Source of the DNA: Seleniivibrio sp.
GTDB taxonomy: Bacteria; Chrysiogenota; Deferribacteres; Deferribacterales; Geovibrionaceae
DNA length: 64,000 bases
NCBI RefSeq assembly: GCF_021209385.1
Contig: NZ_JAJOIL010000022.1
Coordinates: forward strand, 1-64,000
Direction: 5' to 3'
Both the position numbers and the translations under genes were made by a program. Positions 9,776 to 18,983 of this stretch are shown in pieces (the first letter of the stretch is position 1; each line of letters starts with the position of its first letter). The notes under the pieces are model-generated. The model searched no databases. It was not told the origin of the DNA and saw only the letters and a list, made by a program, of their open reading frames with translations.

Positions 9776-12274
9776 ATGAAAGCTGTTGTTATGGCGGGAG
9801 GATTCGGAACGAGAATCCAGCCGCTCACTTCAAGTATGCCTAAACCCATGATACCCGTTTTCAACAGACCCATGATGGAATACATCATCGGTTCGCTCAA
9901 AGCGGCCGGCATAGTGGACATCGTCATACTTCTTTATTTCAAACCTGATGTCATAAAAGGATATTTCGGTGACGGCTCCGATTTCGGCGTCAGAATAAAC
10001 TATGTCCTTCCCGACGACGACTACGGCACTGCCGGAGCTGTTAAAAAAGCTCAGAAATACCTTGATGAGAGATTTATAATCGTCAGCGGCGACCTTATAA
10101 CCGATTTCAAGATTCAGGAGATAATCGGTTTTCACGAAGTCAAAAACTCCCTTGCAACCATCACACTGACATCCGTTCCCGACCCTTTGCAGTTCGGCGT
10201 TGTCATTACAGACAAGGAGAGCAAAATTCTCCGTTTCCTCGAAAAGCCGGGCTGGGGTGAGGTTTTCAGCGATACGATAAACACCGGTATCTACGTTTTT
10301 GAGCCGGAGATACTGCAATATATTCCCGAAGATTCAAATTTCGACTTTTCCAAAGACCTGTTCCCGAAACTGATGGCGAGCGGGATAGATATTTTCGGTT
10401 ACAACGCCAAAGGTTACTGGCGCGACGTTGGCAATCCCGATTCATACCGTGCGGCGCTTCTTGACATCATGGAAGGGCAGGTGACGCTTCCCTTCTCCGG
10501 CACGCTGCGCGAGGAGAAATCCGCACATATTTATATAGGCGATAACTGCGAAATTGACGAATCTGCCCGTTTCGAGGGGCTTGTTGTTATAGACGACGGC
10601 TGTGTCATTAAAAAAGATTCCGTGATAACTGATTCCGTGATCGGCAGGAACAGCATTGTGGAAGAGAAGGTGAAGATCACTGACTCTATCCTCTGGAACG
10701 ATTGTCTGGCGGGCAAAAGCAGTGTACTAATGAATGCTGTGCTTTGCGACAGGGTTAAACTGGGTTCAAGCGTTAAGGCGGAACACGGCGTTATCATTGC
10801 CGAAGGCACTGAGGTCGGCAATCAGGTTATATTTGAAAAAGACGTGATGGTCTGGCCGGAAAAGCAGATAGAGGCAGGCTCAATTGTCAGCAGCAACCTC
10901 ATCTGGGGCGATAAATGGAAGAAATCTATTTTTGAAGGCGGAAAGGTGTCCGCAAGGACAAACGTAGAGCTTTCGCCCGATATGGCGGCGAAACTCGGTG
11001 CGGCGCTGGGAAGTCAGCTTCCTCAGGGATGCCGTGTGCTGATGTCCAGAGACTATGACAGAGCCTCGCGAATGCTGAAAAGATGCTTTCTCGGCGGTCT
11101 GCTTTCAACAGGTGTGAACGTTACGGAACTGCGCATGACCCCTTTGCCCATCATGAGACACAAGCTGTCCATGTTCGGCGAGGTGGCGGGAGTTTATTTC
11201 CGCCAGTGCCAGTCCGATCCGACAAATACTGAGATACTTTTCTATGACGATTCCGCACTGCTCATCGACAGCAACACTGAGAAGAACGTTGAACGTATCT
11301 TCTTCCGCGAAAATTACCGCAGGGCAACGCAGGATGATATAGGTGAAATTTACGATCAGATGATGGTCAACGAATTCTATAAAGAAGGAGTGCTGAAAAA
11401 TATCGACATCACGCTCCTGAAAAGCCGCAGAAGCAAGATTGTGGCTGATCTTACGAACGGTACCACTGATATGATATTCCCTGAACTTCTCAATAAGGCG
11501 GGGATAGATGCCGTTGTTCTGAACGCATACCGCGACGAGAAGAAGCTTTCAAGAACCATGCATCAGAGCGAAATGAGCTTCAGAGAGGTGTCGGACATCG
11601 TCAAAGTTACAGAATCCGAACTGGGGATTGTGGTTTATCCTCATGGCGAACGGCTGGGGGTTATAACCGACAAAGGCGAAATGCTTTCCGAGGATAAGGC
11701 GCTGATGTTCATGCTGAAACTTATCGACCTTACCGCAAAGAGCAAACTCAGGGTTTATCTGCCTGCGTACGCACCCACAGTGCTTGACGATTCTCTGATG
11801 AACGTTGAGATAACACGCGGAAAAGGAAGCGGAATAAAGGCGGAGTTTCTGCGTAATTTCTATTTCACAGGCGACCTTAACCGGAATTTCATATTCATTA
11901 AGAACGGGATACATGCCGACGCAATGTTCAGCTCGCTCAAGATGCTGGAGATGATGGCAAAGCACAACGTAAAAATAAGCGATGTGCTTAAAACCATTCC
12001 TGACTATTATTTCAGCCACACAGTGATCAACTGTCCGCTTGAGATGAAGGGCTATCTGATGCGTAAAATAAGCGAAGAGGCTATGGACAAAGAGGCGTCT
12101 TTCCTTGACGGCATTAAGATAATGTTCAAAGGCAAAGGCTGGGTGCATATGGTTCCTGACCAGTTTACAGCGAACGTCCACCTTTATGTGGAAGCGGTGA
12201 ACGAAAAGGAATATGACCGTCTGCACGGCGAATTTAAAGATAAGATAAACGGATGGCTTCAGGAGCAGGAGTAG
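9776..12274 (+). CDS. sugar-1-phosphate nucleotidyltransferase fused to a phosphohexomutase-like domain
   Basis: An 832-residue fusion. Residues 1-230 are a nucleotidyltransferase (AGGFGTRIQPLTSSMPKPM, GDLITDF, KGYWRDVGNPDSY) of the mannose-1-phosphate guanylyltransferase/glucose-1-phosphate type. Residues about 250-370 are left-handed beta-helix repeats. From about 380 on it resembles alpha-D-phosphohexomutases, but the active-site TASHNP loop reads FRQCQSDPTNTEI and the metal loop DGDGDR reads VVYPHGERLGV, so the mutase half is probably inactive or altered. I start at the ATG at 9776 with GGAG nine bases upstream. In this operon it is the best candidate for making the activated sugar, as no glgC-type gene is present. 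Confidence 0.85.
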   Translation: MKAVVMAGGFGTRIQPLTSSMPKPMIPVFNRPMMEYIIGSLKAAGIVDIVILLYFKPDVIKGYFGDGSDFGVRINYVLPDDDYGTAGAVKKAQKYLDERFIIVSGDLITDFKIQEIIGFHEVKNSLATITLTSVPDPLQFGVVITDKESKILRFLEKPGWGEVFSDTINTGIYVFEPEILQYIPEDSNFDFSKDLFPKLMASGIDIFGYNAKGYWRDVGNPDSYRAALLDIMEGQVTLPFSGTLREEKSAHIYIGDNCEIDESARFEGLVVIDDGCVIKKDSVITDSVIGRNSIVEEKVKITDSILWNDCLAGKSSVLMNAVLCDRVKLGSSVKAEHGVIIAEGTEVGNQVIFEKDVMVWPEKQIEAGSIVSSNLIWGDKWKKSIFEGGKVSARTNVELSPDMAAKLGAALGSQLPQGCRVLMSRDYDRASRMLKRCFLGGLLSTGVNVTELRMTPLPIMRHKLSMFGEVAGVYFRQCQSDPTNTEILFYDDSALLIDSNTEKNVERIFFRENYRRATQDDIGEIYDQMMVNEFYKEGVLKNIDITLLKSRRSKIVADLTNGTTDMIFPELLNKAGIDAVVLNAYRDEKKLSRTMHQSEMSFREVSDIVKVTESELGIVVYPHGERLGVITDKGEMLSEDKALMFMLKLIDLTAKSKLRVYLPAYAPTVLDDSLMNVEITRGKGSGIKAEFLRNFYFTGDLNRNFIFIKNGIHADAMFSSLKMLEMMAKHNVKISDVLKTIPDYYFSHTVINCPLEMKGYLMRKISEEAMDKEASFLDGIKIMFKGKGWVHMVPDQFTANVHLYVEAVNEKEYDRLHGEFKDKINGWLQEQE

Positions 12275-12275
12275 T

Positions 12276-14369
12276 ATGAAGAAACTCAGGCTGTGTTTCC
12301 TATGGCATATGCACCAGCCATATTATAAGGATGACCTTGACGGGCTGTACCATATGCCGTGGGTGTATCTGCACGCCCTGAAGGATTACTATGAGCTTCC
12401 GTATTATCACAAAATATTTACCGGAATAAAGGGCACATATAATCTTGTGCCCTCTCTCCTTGTCCAGCTTGCAGACTATACGTCTGCAGGCGTTTCGGAC
12501 ACGTTCATAAAACTTATGCTGAAAGACGTTCGCGAGCTTACGCAGGATGAGAAGAATATTCTTATCCCTCAGCTTTTTATGGCGAACTATAAGAATCAGG
12601 CGAAACCGCTAAAAAGGTACCGCGAACTTTATGATCGCAAGGGTGACACCCCCCTGTTCGAGACCGCAAAACTGAATTTTTCTGACAGCGATATTCTGGA
12701 TCTTGAGGTGATGTACCTCATAAGCTGGTGCGGCGTGTTCACGCGCAAAGATGTCCCGTTTGTTCAGGAACTTATGAAGAAGGGCAGGGATTTTTTGCAC
12801 AATGATAAGCTCCACCTGATTGACAAACTGGCTGAGTTTGTAGCGTCAATAGTCCCGCTCTATAAAAATTTGCAGAATAACGGAAATATAGAGGTTTCGG
12901 CTACACCTTTCTACCATCCTATTCTGCCGCTTCTGCTCGACCCGAAAAGTGCGAAAGAGGCACTGCCAGATATCCCTATGCCGAGCATATCGGTGGATTT
13001 TTCGCCCCATGCCCGTGTGCATGTGCAGTCAGCTGTTGACTATTATCAGGAGATTTTCGGCTCTGCTCCCAAAGGTATGTGGCCTGCGGAGGGGAGCGTT
13101 TCAAATAAGGCGGCTGAACTTTTCAGAAACTGCGGCATACGCTGGATCGCAAGCGACGAGGACGTGCTTTCCGCATCCATCGGGCGCGACCTGCGGGACA
13201 AACAGCAGAGACACAGACTTTATAAACGTCACGGGTTCAGCACTCCTGACGGCAATATAAACATCTTTTTCAGAGACAAGGAACTTTCAGATCTCGTTGG
13301 TTTTACTTACAGCGGATGGGAAGCGGAAAAGGCAGTGGACGATTTCATGACCAAACTGTCTGAAATCTATGATATGTGCGATTTTTCGCCCGTCGTTCCT
13401 GTTATTCTGGATGGTGAGAATGCGTGGGAATATTACCCCGAAAACGCCTCAAAGTTCTTTGAACTGCTCTATACAAGGCTTTCCGCCTGTAACTGGGTAG
13501 AAACGCTCACAATGAGCGAGGCGGCGGAGTGCGACACTCCCGAAGAACCGCTGGACAGAATACGCGCCGGTTCGTGGATATACGCGAATTTCACCACATG
13601 GATGGGGCATCCCGAAAAGAACGAGGCATGGCGGATACTCTCCGATGCCTATATAAGATATGCGGCGAAAGCACACGCTGCAGAGGATATTGCGGCTGTT
13701 GAAAAAGAACTTTACGCCGCAGAGGGTTCGGACTGGTTCTGGTGGTACGGCGACGACCATTTCAGCTTGCAGTCGGACGTTTTCGATAAGCTTTTCCGCA
13801 GGCACATAGCAAACGTTTACACTCTGCTTGGTGAAAAAGTTCCGCCGGAAGTTCATCAGCCTATTAAGAAAAGTCATAAAACCGGACTGCTGAAAACACC
13901 GGCGGGCGAGATGACTCCAGTTATAGACGGCAGAGTTACAAGCTTTTTCGAGTGGCTGGGCGGAGGTCGGTTTGACCTGAAATTTGATGCAGGCGCCATG
14001 ACGGCATCGTCGAACGTTCTGCATATGCTATGGTTCGGTTATGACACTGATAATATATTCTTTCGTATAGACGGGGCTTTCAGAGATATTCTGAATCTGG
14101 GATACGAACTTGAGGCGGAGATAACTGCGGGCGAGACGAAATCGGTTATTTTTCCGCTGGTTTATGAATTTTCGGGTGACAACGGCGAAACATCCTGTTG
14201 TGAGTCGGTTTTTGAAGCATCCGTGCCGAGGGTGTATGCCAACGGATCGGATAAAATGTATGTCACTTTCCGCCTGCGCCGCGACGGACGCATAATTGAA
14301 ACTGCACCGGTGTACAACACAGTGGAAATTGATCTTGCTCATGACGGCAGTCAGGACTGGATAGCATAG
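12276..14369 (+). CDS. GH57 glycoside hydrolase, alpha-amylase/amylopullulanase type
   Basis: A 697-residue GH57 enzyme expected to cut alpha-1,4 (possibly alpha-1,6) glucan bonds in the cytoplasm; no signal peptide is seen. The start is RLCFLWHMHQPYYKDD, a GH57 motif. The nucleophile Glu is in KGMWPAEGSVS (about residue 272) and the acid/base Asp in VILDGENAWEYY (about residue 379). A C-terminal beta-rich region (about 550-697) follows the catalytic barrel and helices. The ATG follows the previous stop by one base with GGAG in front, so it is translationally linked to the fusion enzyme. The exact specificity within GH57 is open. Confidence 0.85.
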   Translation: MKKLRLCFLWHMHQPYYKDDLDGLYHMPWVYLHALKDYYELPYYHKIFTGIKGTYNLVPSLLVQLADYTSAGVSDTFIKLMLKDVRELTQDEKNILIPQLFMANYKNQAKPLKRYRELYDRKGDTPLFETAKLNFSDSDILDLEVMYLISWCGVFTRKDVPFVQELMKKGRDFLHNDKLHLIDKLAEFVASIVPLYKNLQNNGNIEVSATPFYHPILPLLLDPKSAKEALPDIPMPSISVDFSPHARVHVQSAVDYYQEIFGSAPKGMWPAEGSVSNKAAELFRNCGIRWIASDEDVLSASIGRDLRDKQQRHRLYKRHGFSTPDGNINIFFRDKELSDLVGFTYSGWEAEKAVDDFMTKLSEIYDMCDFSPVVPVILDGENAWEYYPENASKFFELLYTRLSACNWVETLTMSEAAECDTPEEPLDRIRAGSWIYANFTTWMGHPEKNEAWRILSDAYIRYAAKAHAAEDIAAVEKELYAAEGSDWFWWYGDDHFSLQSDVFDKLFRRHIANVYTLLGEKVPPEVHQPIKKSHKTGLLKTPAGEMTPVIDGRVTSFFEWLGGGRFDLKFDAGAMTASSNVLHMLWFGYDTDNIFFRIDGAFRDILNLGYELEAEITAGETKSVIFPLVYEFSGDNGETSCCESVFEASVPRVYANGSDKMYVTFRLRRDGRIIETAPVYNTVEIDLAHDGSQDWIA

Positions 14370-14382
14370 ATTGTATAAGAGT

Positions 14383-14450
14383 AGATTGCTTCGCTCCGCT
14401 CGCAAAGACGTATTTTTGTCTCTGCGAGGAATGGAATGACGAAGCAGTCT
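14383..14450. repeat. palindromic intergenic repeat inside the operon
   Basis: Two nested inverted pairs: AGATTGCTTCG/CGAAGCAGTCT on the outside and CTCGCAAAGAC/GTCTCTGCGAG inside, around a T-rich loop. This resembles the common REP-type hairpins of bacterial genomes. It fills most of the 103-base gap between the first two GH57 genes and may adjust downstream expression. Confidence 0.7.
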
Positions 14451-14472
14451 CATTCCTTTTTGGAGTATATAA

Positions 14473-16530
14473 ATGAAACTTCCTTTACACCTTGGAATAC
14501 ATTGCCACCAGCCGGTGGAAAATTTTTATAACGTGGTGGATATTGCAGTTGAGAAGAGCTATCAGCCTTTCTTTGAACTGCTTCTGAAAAAGCCTGCCAT
14601 GAAGGTGAGCGTTCACTACAGCGGCTGGCTGTTTGAATATATAAAAAATCACCATGAAAAACTTTTCGGTATGATGCAGGATGCGAATCGTGCGGGACAG
14701 ACAGAGTTCTTTTCCGGCGGGTTCTATGAGCCTGTGCTTGCCGCCATACCGGCGCGCGACCGCAAGGAACAGATAAAAAAGCTGAACGGCTTCATTGAGG
14801 ACAATTTCAAAGTGTCGCCTAAAGGTCTCTGGCTGACTGAACGCGTATGGGACAGCTCGATAATCCCCGACTGTGCGGATTGCGGCATAGAATACGTCAT
14901 CGTGGACGATTACCACTTCATCGCCGCCGGGTTCTATGAATCCATGCTCCATGGGCATTTCAAAACGGAGCAGGACGGGCGGGAGATGCTGATATTCCCG
15001 ATAAGCGAAAAACTGAGATATATGATACCTTTCAAACCTGCGAAAGAGGTTGTGGGGTATCTTGGCGAGATAGCGGAACAGGGCGGTAAATCGCTGACGA
15101 TATTTGACGACGGCGAGAAATTCGGTCTCTGGCCGGAGACCCACGAATGGGTTTATGAAAAGGGCTGGCTGAATGATTTTGCCGATGCGGTTGAAGAGAG
15201 CGGACACAGCGAATTTGCGCTGTTCAAGGATACGGTTGAAACTGTGCCTCCGTCGCAGATAGCCTATCTGCCCACCGTTTCATACTTCGAGATGGGGGAA
15301 TGGTCGCTCTTTTCCGAGCGCACCAACAAGATGGCGGAATTTGTGAAAGAGACGGAGAAACTGCACAGGGACGACACCGCGAAAGTGTTTGTTAAAGGCG
15401 GCATCTGGAAGAATTTCCTGGTTAAATATCCGGAATCCAACCGCATCCATAAGCGGACGCTGAAACTTTCTAAAGATGCTGACAAACTGAAAGATGCACG
15501 GCTTTACGAAGCGCTGTACAAAGCGCAGTGCAACGACGTTCTGTGGCACGGGATATTCGGCGGGCTTTACCTGCCGAACCTGCGGAACAACGCATACCGT
15601 TTCATCATCGAGGGCGAAAAACTGGTGGAAGAGCTGGACGGCACTTCTTATCCGTCTATTGAGAAAGGTGATTTCGATTTTGACGGTCACGAGGAAGCAT
15701 ATGTTCGCACACCTGAGCTGAACTTTATGTTCGTTTCTGTTGACGGCGGACAGCTTATTTCCGTTGAGGACAAGGCGAACTGTTATAATTTCCTTAACAC
15801 TCTTGCGCGCCGCAAAGAGGCATATCATGAAAAGATGCTGAACCCTGCGGAGCCGGAAGAAACAGATCCGGCTGAAGAGGCGGCAGAAGACGGCATAAGC
15901 ACGATACATAACGACAGCCGCACCGATGGCGACATTTATAAAGAATATCTGGTTTATGACTGGCACAACAAAAACTGTTTCATTGACCATTTCGTACATC
16001 GTTTCGATGCGGAAGAGTTCAGGAACGTCAGCTTCGGCGAGATGGGGGATTTTGCAAACCAGCCCGCTGATATGAAATTGTCACAGGCAAAGCTGACCTT
16101 CACCCGCGAAGGCGGACTTTATAAATACGGACAGAAGTTCCAGTGCCGCGTGACTAAACAATTCTCTTTCGTTAATAAAGGTTTGGAACTTAAACTGAAT
16201 ATAGATTCTGAGTTTGATGAAGAGTTAGATTATGTTATGGAGCTGAATTTCCATTTCAATGATCTTGAAAATGTTTTGATAAACGGAAAAACGCCTGATG
16301 AGTCAGAAGGCGCTGATTGTGTGAAAATCGAATTAGCAGAGAAATATACGCCTTCAAAACTATTGCTTGAGGTGAGCGGAGGTGCTAAACTGTATTCGTA
16401 TCCCGTGTTTACTGTCTCCCAGTCCGAAAGCGGCGCGGATCTGACGCGTCAGGGCATATGTCTGCTGTTTCCTTTAAGGTTCAGAAAGCATCTTGAGCTT
16501 GAGTGCAGGCTCTCTCTGTCGGGGGAATGA
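14473..16530 (+). CDS. GH57 4-alpha-glucanotransferase
   Basis: A 685-residue enzyme very like the Thermococcus litoralis GH57 4-alpha-glucanotransferase, which shuffles alpha-1,4 glucan segments. The start LHLGIHCHQPVENFYNVV, the nucleophile Glu123 in KGLWLTERVW and the VIVDDYHF strand all match. The acid/base Asp is Asp213 in TIFDDGEKFGLWPETHEW. The residue numbers agree almost exactly with E123 and D214 of the archaeal enzyme. The C-terminal half (about 380-685) is the beta-sandwich typical of this subfamily, with an acidic linker EEPEE-like stretch near 460. It has no signal peptide and is followed after one base by the GalT gene. Confidence 0.9.
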   Translation: MKLPLHLGIHCHQPVENFYNVVDIAVEKSYQPFFELLLKKPAMKVSVHYSGWLFEYIKNHHEKLFGMMQDANRAGQTEFFSGGFYEPVLAAIPARDRKEQIKKLNGFIEDNFKVSPKGLWLTERVWDSSIIPDCADCGIEYVIVDDYHFIAAGFYESMLHGHFKTEQDGREMLIFPISEKLRYMIPFKPAKEVVGYLGEIAEQGGKSLTIFDDGEKFGLWPETHEWVYEKGWLNDFADAVEESGHSEFALFKDTVETVPPSQIAYLPTVSYFEMGEWSLFSERTNKMAEFVKETEKLHRDDTAKVFVKGGIWKNFLVKYPESNRIHKRTLKLSKDADKLKDARLYEALYKAQCNDVLWHGIFGGLYLPNLRNNAYRFIIEGEKLVEELDGTSYPSIEKGDFDFDGHEEAYVRTPELNFMFVSVDGGQLISVEDKANCYNFLNTLARRKEAYHEKMLNPAEPEETDPAEEAAEDGISTIHNDSRTDGDIYKEYLVYDWHNKNCFIDHFVHRFDAEEFRNVSFGEMGDFANQPADMKLSQAKLTFTREGGLYKYGQKFQCRVTKQFSFVNKGLELKLNIDSEFDEELDYVMELNFHFNDLENVLINGKTPDESEGADCVKIELAEKYTPSKLLLEVSGGAKLYSYPVFTVSQSESGADLTRQGICLLFPLRFRKHLELECRLSLSGE

Positions 16531-16531
16531 C

Positions 16532-17551
16532 ATGTCGGAACTGAGATTTGACCCTGTAAAAAAGATATGGTCGGTGATAGCCTCCGAGCGCAGCCGTAAG
16601 CCGGAAGATTTTCTTGTGCGCCGGCTCACTACCCTTGAAAACCATGTTGATTTCTGCCCGTTCTGCAAGGGAAACGAGGACAAGGCGGGAACTGAGATTT
16701 TTTCACTTAAAGATGCACAGGGACAATGGCTTACGCGCGTTGTGCCGAACAGATATCCGGCATTCCGCATTGAAGGCGAACTCAAACGGTTTGCCCAGGG
16801 TATGTACGATTGCGTTTCGGGTATCGGCGCCCACGAGGTTGTCATAGAAACACCGAAACACCACATGAACATCGGCAGCTATACCGACAAGGTGCTGGTG
16901 AATGTATTTTCAACTTTCAGAGAGCGGATACTTGACCTTAAAAAGGATACAAGATTCAGATATATAATGCCTTTTAAAAATTATGGGATACTTGCCGGAG
17001 GGAACATCGACCACCCTCATTCACAGATAATAGCACTTCCGGTTACGCCGGATATAGTTAAAACGAAGCTGACTTCCGCACAGGAGCATTACAGAAATAA
17101 AGAGCGCTGTATTTTTTGTGATATACTGAATCAGGAAAAGGATGAAGGAACACGGATCGTTTATGAAAATCAGGACTTTATCGCTTTCTGTCCGTTCGCT
17201 TCGTCTCTGCCTTTCGAGGTTATGATATTCCCGAAACGGCACACGCATTGCTTTGAAAAAACTGACGATTCTGAACTCAGCGGGCTGGCGGACATTGTCC
17301 GCGAGGTTTTCGGCAGGCTTCATAAATGTCTGGAGAATCCGCCGCTGAACATGGTGGTGCATACTTCACCGCCTGTGGTCAAAAGACCGTCACAGCCTAA
17401 CTACTGGCAGAGCATTGAGCAGGATTTCCACTGGCACATAGAGATAACGCCAAGACTTTCCGGTATCGCAGGGTTCGAGTCCGGAACAGGCTTCTACATC
17501 AATCCCGTCTCTCCCGAAAGCGCGGCGGGTTTTCTTAAAGGAGTGAACTGA
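16532..17551 (+). CDS. galT: GalT-family hexose-1-phosphate uridylyl/nucleotidyltransferase
   Basis: A 339-residue HIT-superfamily enzyme. Seen: CPFCKGNED zinc ligands, the active-site NIDHPHSQIIALP, a second Cys pair CIFC, and the C-terminal metal pair FHWHIEITPR. GalT moves UMP between hexose-1-phosphates through a His-UMP intermediate; relatives act on ADP-glucose. The ATG at 16532, one base after the previous stop, gives the expected MSELRFDP start; an earlier in-frame start would overlap the GH57 gene. In a glycogen operon with no other Leloir genes, an ADP/UDP-glucose exchange role is as likely as galactose use. That is inference. Confidence 0.87.
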   Translation: MSELRFDPVKKIWSVIASERSRKPEDFLVRRLTTLENHVDFCPFCKGNEDKAGTEIFSLKDAQGQWLTRVVPNRYPAFRIEGELKRFAQGMYDCVSGIGAHEVVIETPKHHMNIGSYTDKVLVNVFSTFRERILDLKKDTRFRYIMPFKNYGILAGGNIDHPHSQIIALPVTPDIVKTKLTSAQEHYRNKERCIFCDILNQEKDEGTRIVYENQDFIAFCPFASSLPFEVMIFPKRHTHCFEKTDDSELSGLADIVREVFGRLHKCLENPPLNMVVHTSPPVVKRPSQPNYWQSIEQDFHWHIEITPRLSGIAGFESGTGFYINPVSPESAAGFLKGVN

Positions 17552-17555
17552 AAAT

Positions 17556-18983
17556 ATGATCGTTGCCCATATCACAAGTGAGGTTTATCCTTTTTCCAGA
17601 ACAGGGATGCTTGGGGATTCAGTTTACGGGCTTGCCAAGTCGCAGGCTCAGCTTGGCGAGTGCATCCATGTTCTTTCTCCGATGTATACATCAGCAGGGT
17701 GCTACGAACCTTATGAATGTCAGTTTGAGAGGTCTTTCAGCATCTTTTCCGCAGGAATGACCTACTCTTTTGACGTGTATACTGCGCAGACGGACGGCGT
17801 TAAGTTTGTTTTTTTCCGCAACGATGATTTTTTCAACCGCAGATATATCTACGGCACTTCCAGTTATGACTATTCCGATAACGATATCCGTTTCGGAATG
17901 TTCTGTCTTGCGTGTTTGCAGTATCTCCGCGAAAAAGCTCTCAATCCTGATATAATCCATTGCCACGAATGGCAGGCGGGGCTGGTTCCGGTTTATAAAC
18001 ACCTTTTCTATGAAGATATTAAAGCGAAAACCGTTTTTACTATACACGACATCACTTTTCAGGGGGTGTTCGGTAAGTTTTCAATACAGACCCTCGGACT
18101 TCCTTGGGAGATGTATAATATTGAAGAACTTGAGTTTTATGAAAATATCAGCCTTCTGAAAGGCGGGGCGACACATTCGGATTTCATAACGCTTTTAAGT
18201 CCGACCTATGCCAGAGAGGTGCAGACGGATGAGAATTCGTTTGGTCTCGGTTCGTTCATGGCTAAGTTTCAGGACAGGATAGAGGGAATACTTGGCGGTG
18301 TGGACTACGAAAGGTTCGACCCTGAAACGGATATCTTCATAAAAAAACGATACTCTGCTGCCAGTGTTTCAGATAAGCTTATCAATAAAGAGGATTTCCT
18401 CATGGAAACCGGACTTAAGGATATTGAAAGACCTTTGTTTCTGGTGGAGACGAAATTCACTGAACGGAAAGGTCTGGAGCTGATAGCTGACAGTGCGGAC
18501 AAACTTGCTGAGATACCAGCGAATTTTGCTTTTCTGGGCTATGGCGAACCGAAATATTGTTCAAAATTTAAGGAAATAGCAAATAATTATGACAATATTT
18601 TCACATCAATCGGTATAAGTGAGGCTATGCTCCACAAAGCATACGCAGCGGCTGATTTTGTTTTGCGCCCGTCGCTTACGGAACCCTGCGGAAAAAGTCA
18701 GATAGTTGGTATGAGATACGGCGCACTGCCCGTTGTCAGACGTACCGGAGGACTTATTGACACAGTCGTCGATATAAGCGAGCCTGACGGTTACGGCTTT
18801 TTTATGGACGGATACAGTCGTCACGATTTGATAAAACAGATTAATAGAGCAGTGGATTTTTTCCAAAATAGAGATATATTGTATAAATATGCCGCCAAAG
18901 TTATGGGGCTTAATTTCTCATGGACAGAAACGGCGGAGAAATTTTTAGGGGTTTATCAGAGGATTCTTGGAGGCAACCGATGA
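17556..18983 (+). CDS. glgA: glycogen/starch synthase (GT5)
   Basis: A 475-residue GT-B enzyme adding glucose from a nucleotide sugar to alpha-1,4 glucan. Seen: ITSEVYPFSRTGMLGDSVYGL at the N-terminus (split here as SEVYPFSRTG and MLGDSVYGL), DIIHCHEWQAGLVP, TIHDITFQGVFG, and the C-terminal LRPSLTEPCGKSQIVGMRYG then VVRRTGGLIDTV. The usual KTGGLGDV substrate loop has Arg for Lys and Met for the second Gly, a departure in the ADP-glucose-binding motif that could affect donor choice. The downstream DUF4912 gene overlaps its stop by ATGA. Confidence 0.88.
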   Translation: MIVAHITSEVYPFSRTGMLGDSVYGLAKSQAQLGECIHVLSPMYTSAGCYEPYECQFERSFSIFSAGMTYSFDVYTAQTDGVKFVFFRNDDFFNRRYIYGTSSYDYSDNDIRFGMFCLACLQYLREKALNPDIIHCHEWQAGLVPVYKHLFYEDIKAKTVFTIHDITFQGVFGKFSIQTLGLPWEMYNIEELEFYENISLLKGGATHSDFITLLSPTYAREVQTDENSFGLGSFMAKFQDRIEGILGGVDYERFDPETDIFIKKRYSAASVSDKLINKEDFLMETGLKDIERPLFLVETKFTERKGLELIADSADKLAEIPANFAFLGYGEPKYCSKFKEIANNYDNIFTSIGISEAMLHKAYAAADFVLRPSLTEPCGKSQIVGMRYGALPVVRRTGGLIDTVVDISEPDGYGFFMDGYSRHDLIKQINRAVDFFQNRDILYKYAAKVMGLNFSWTETAEKFLGVYQRILGGNR

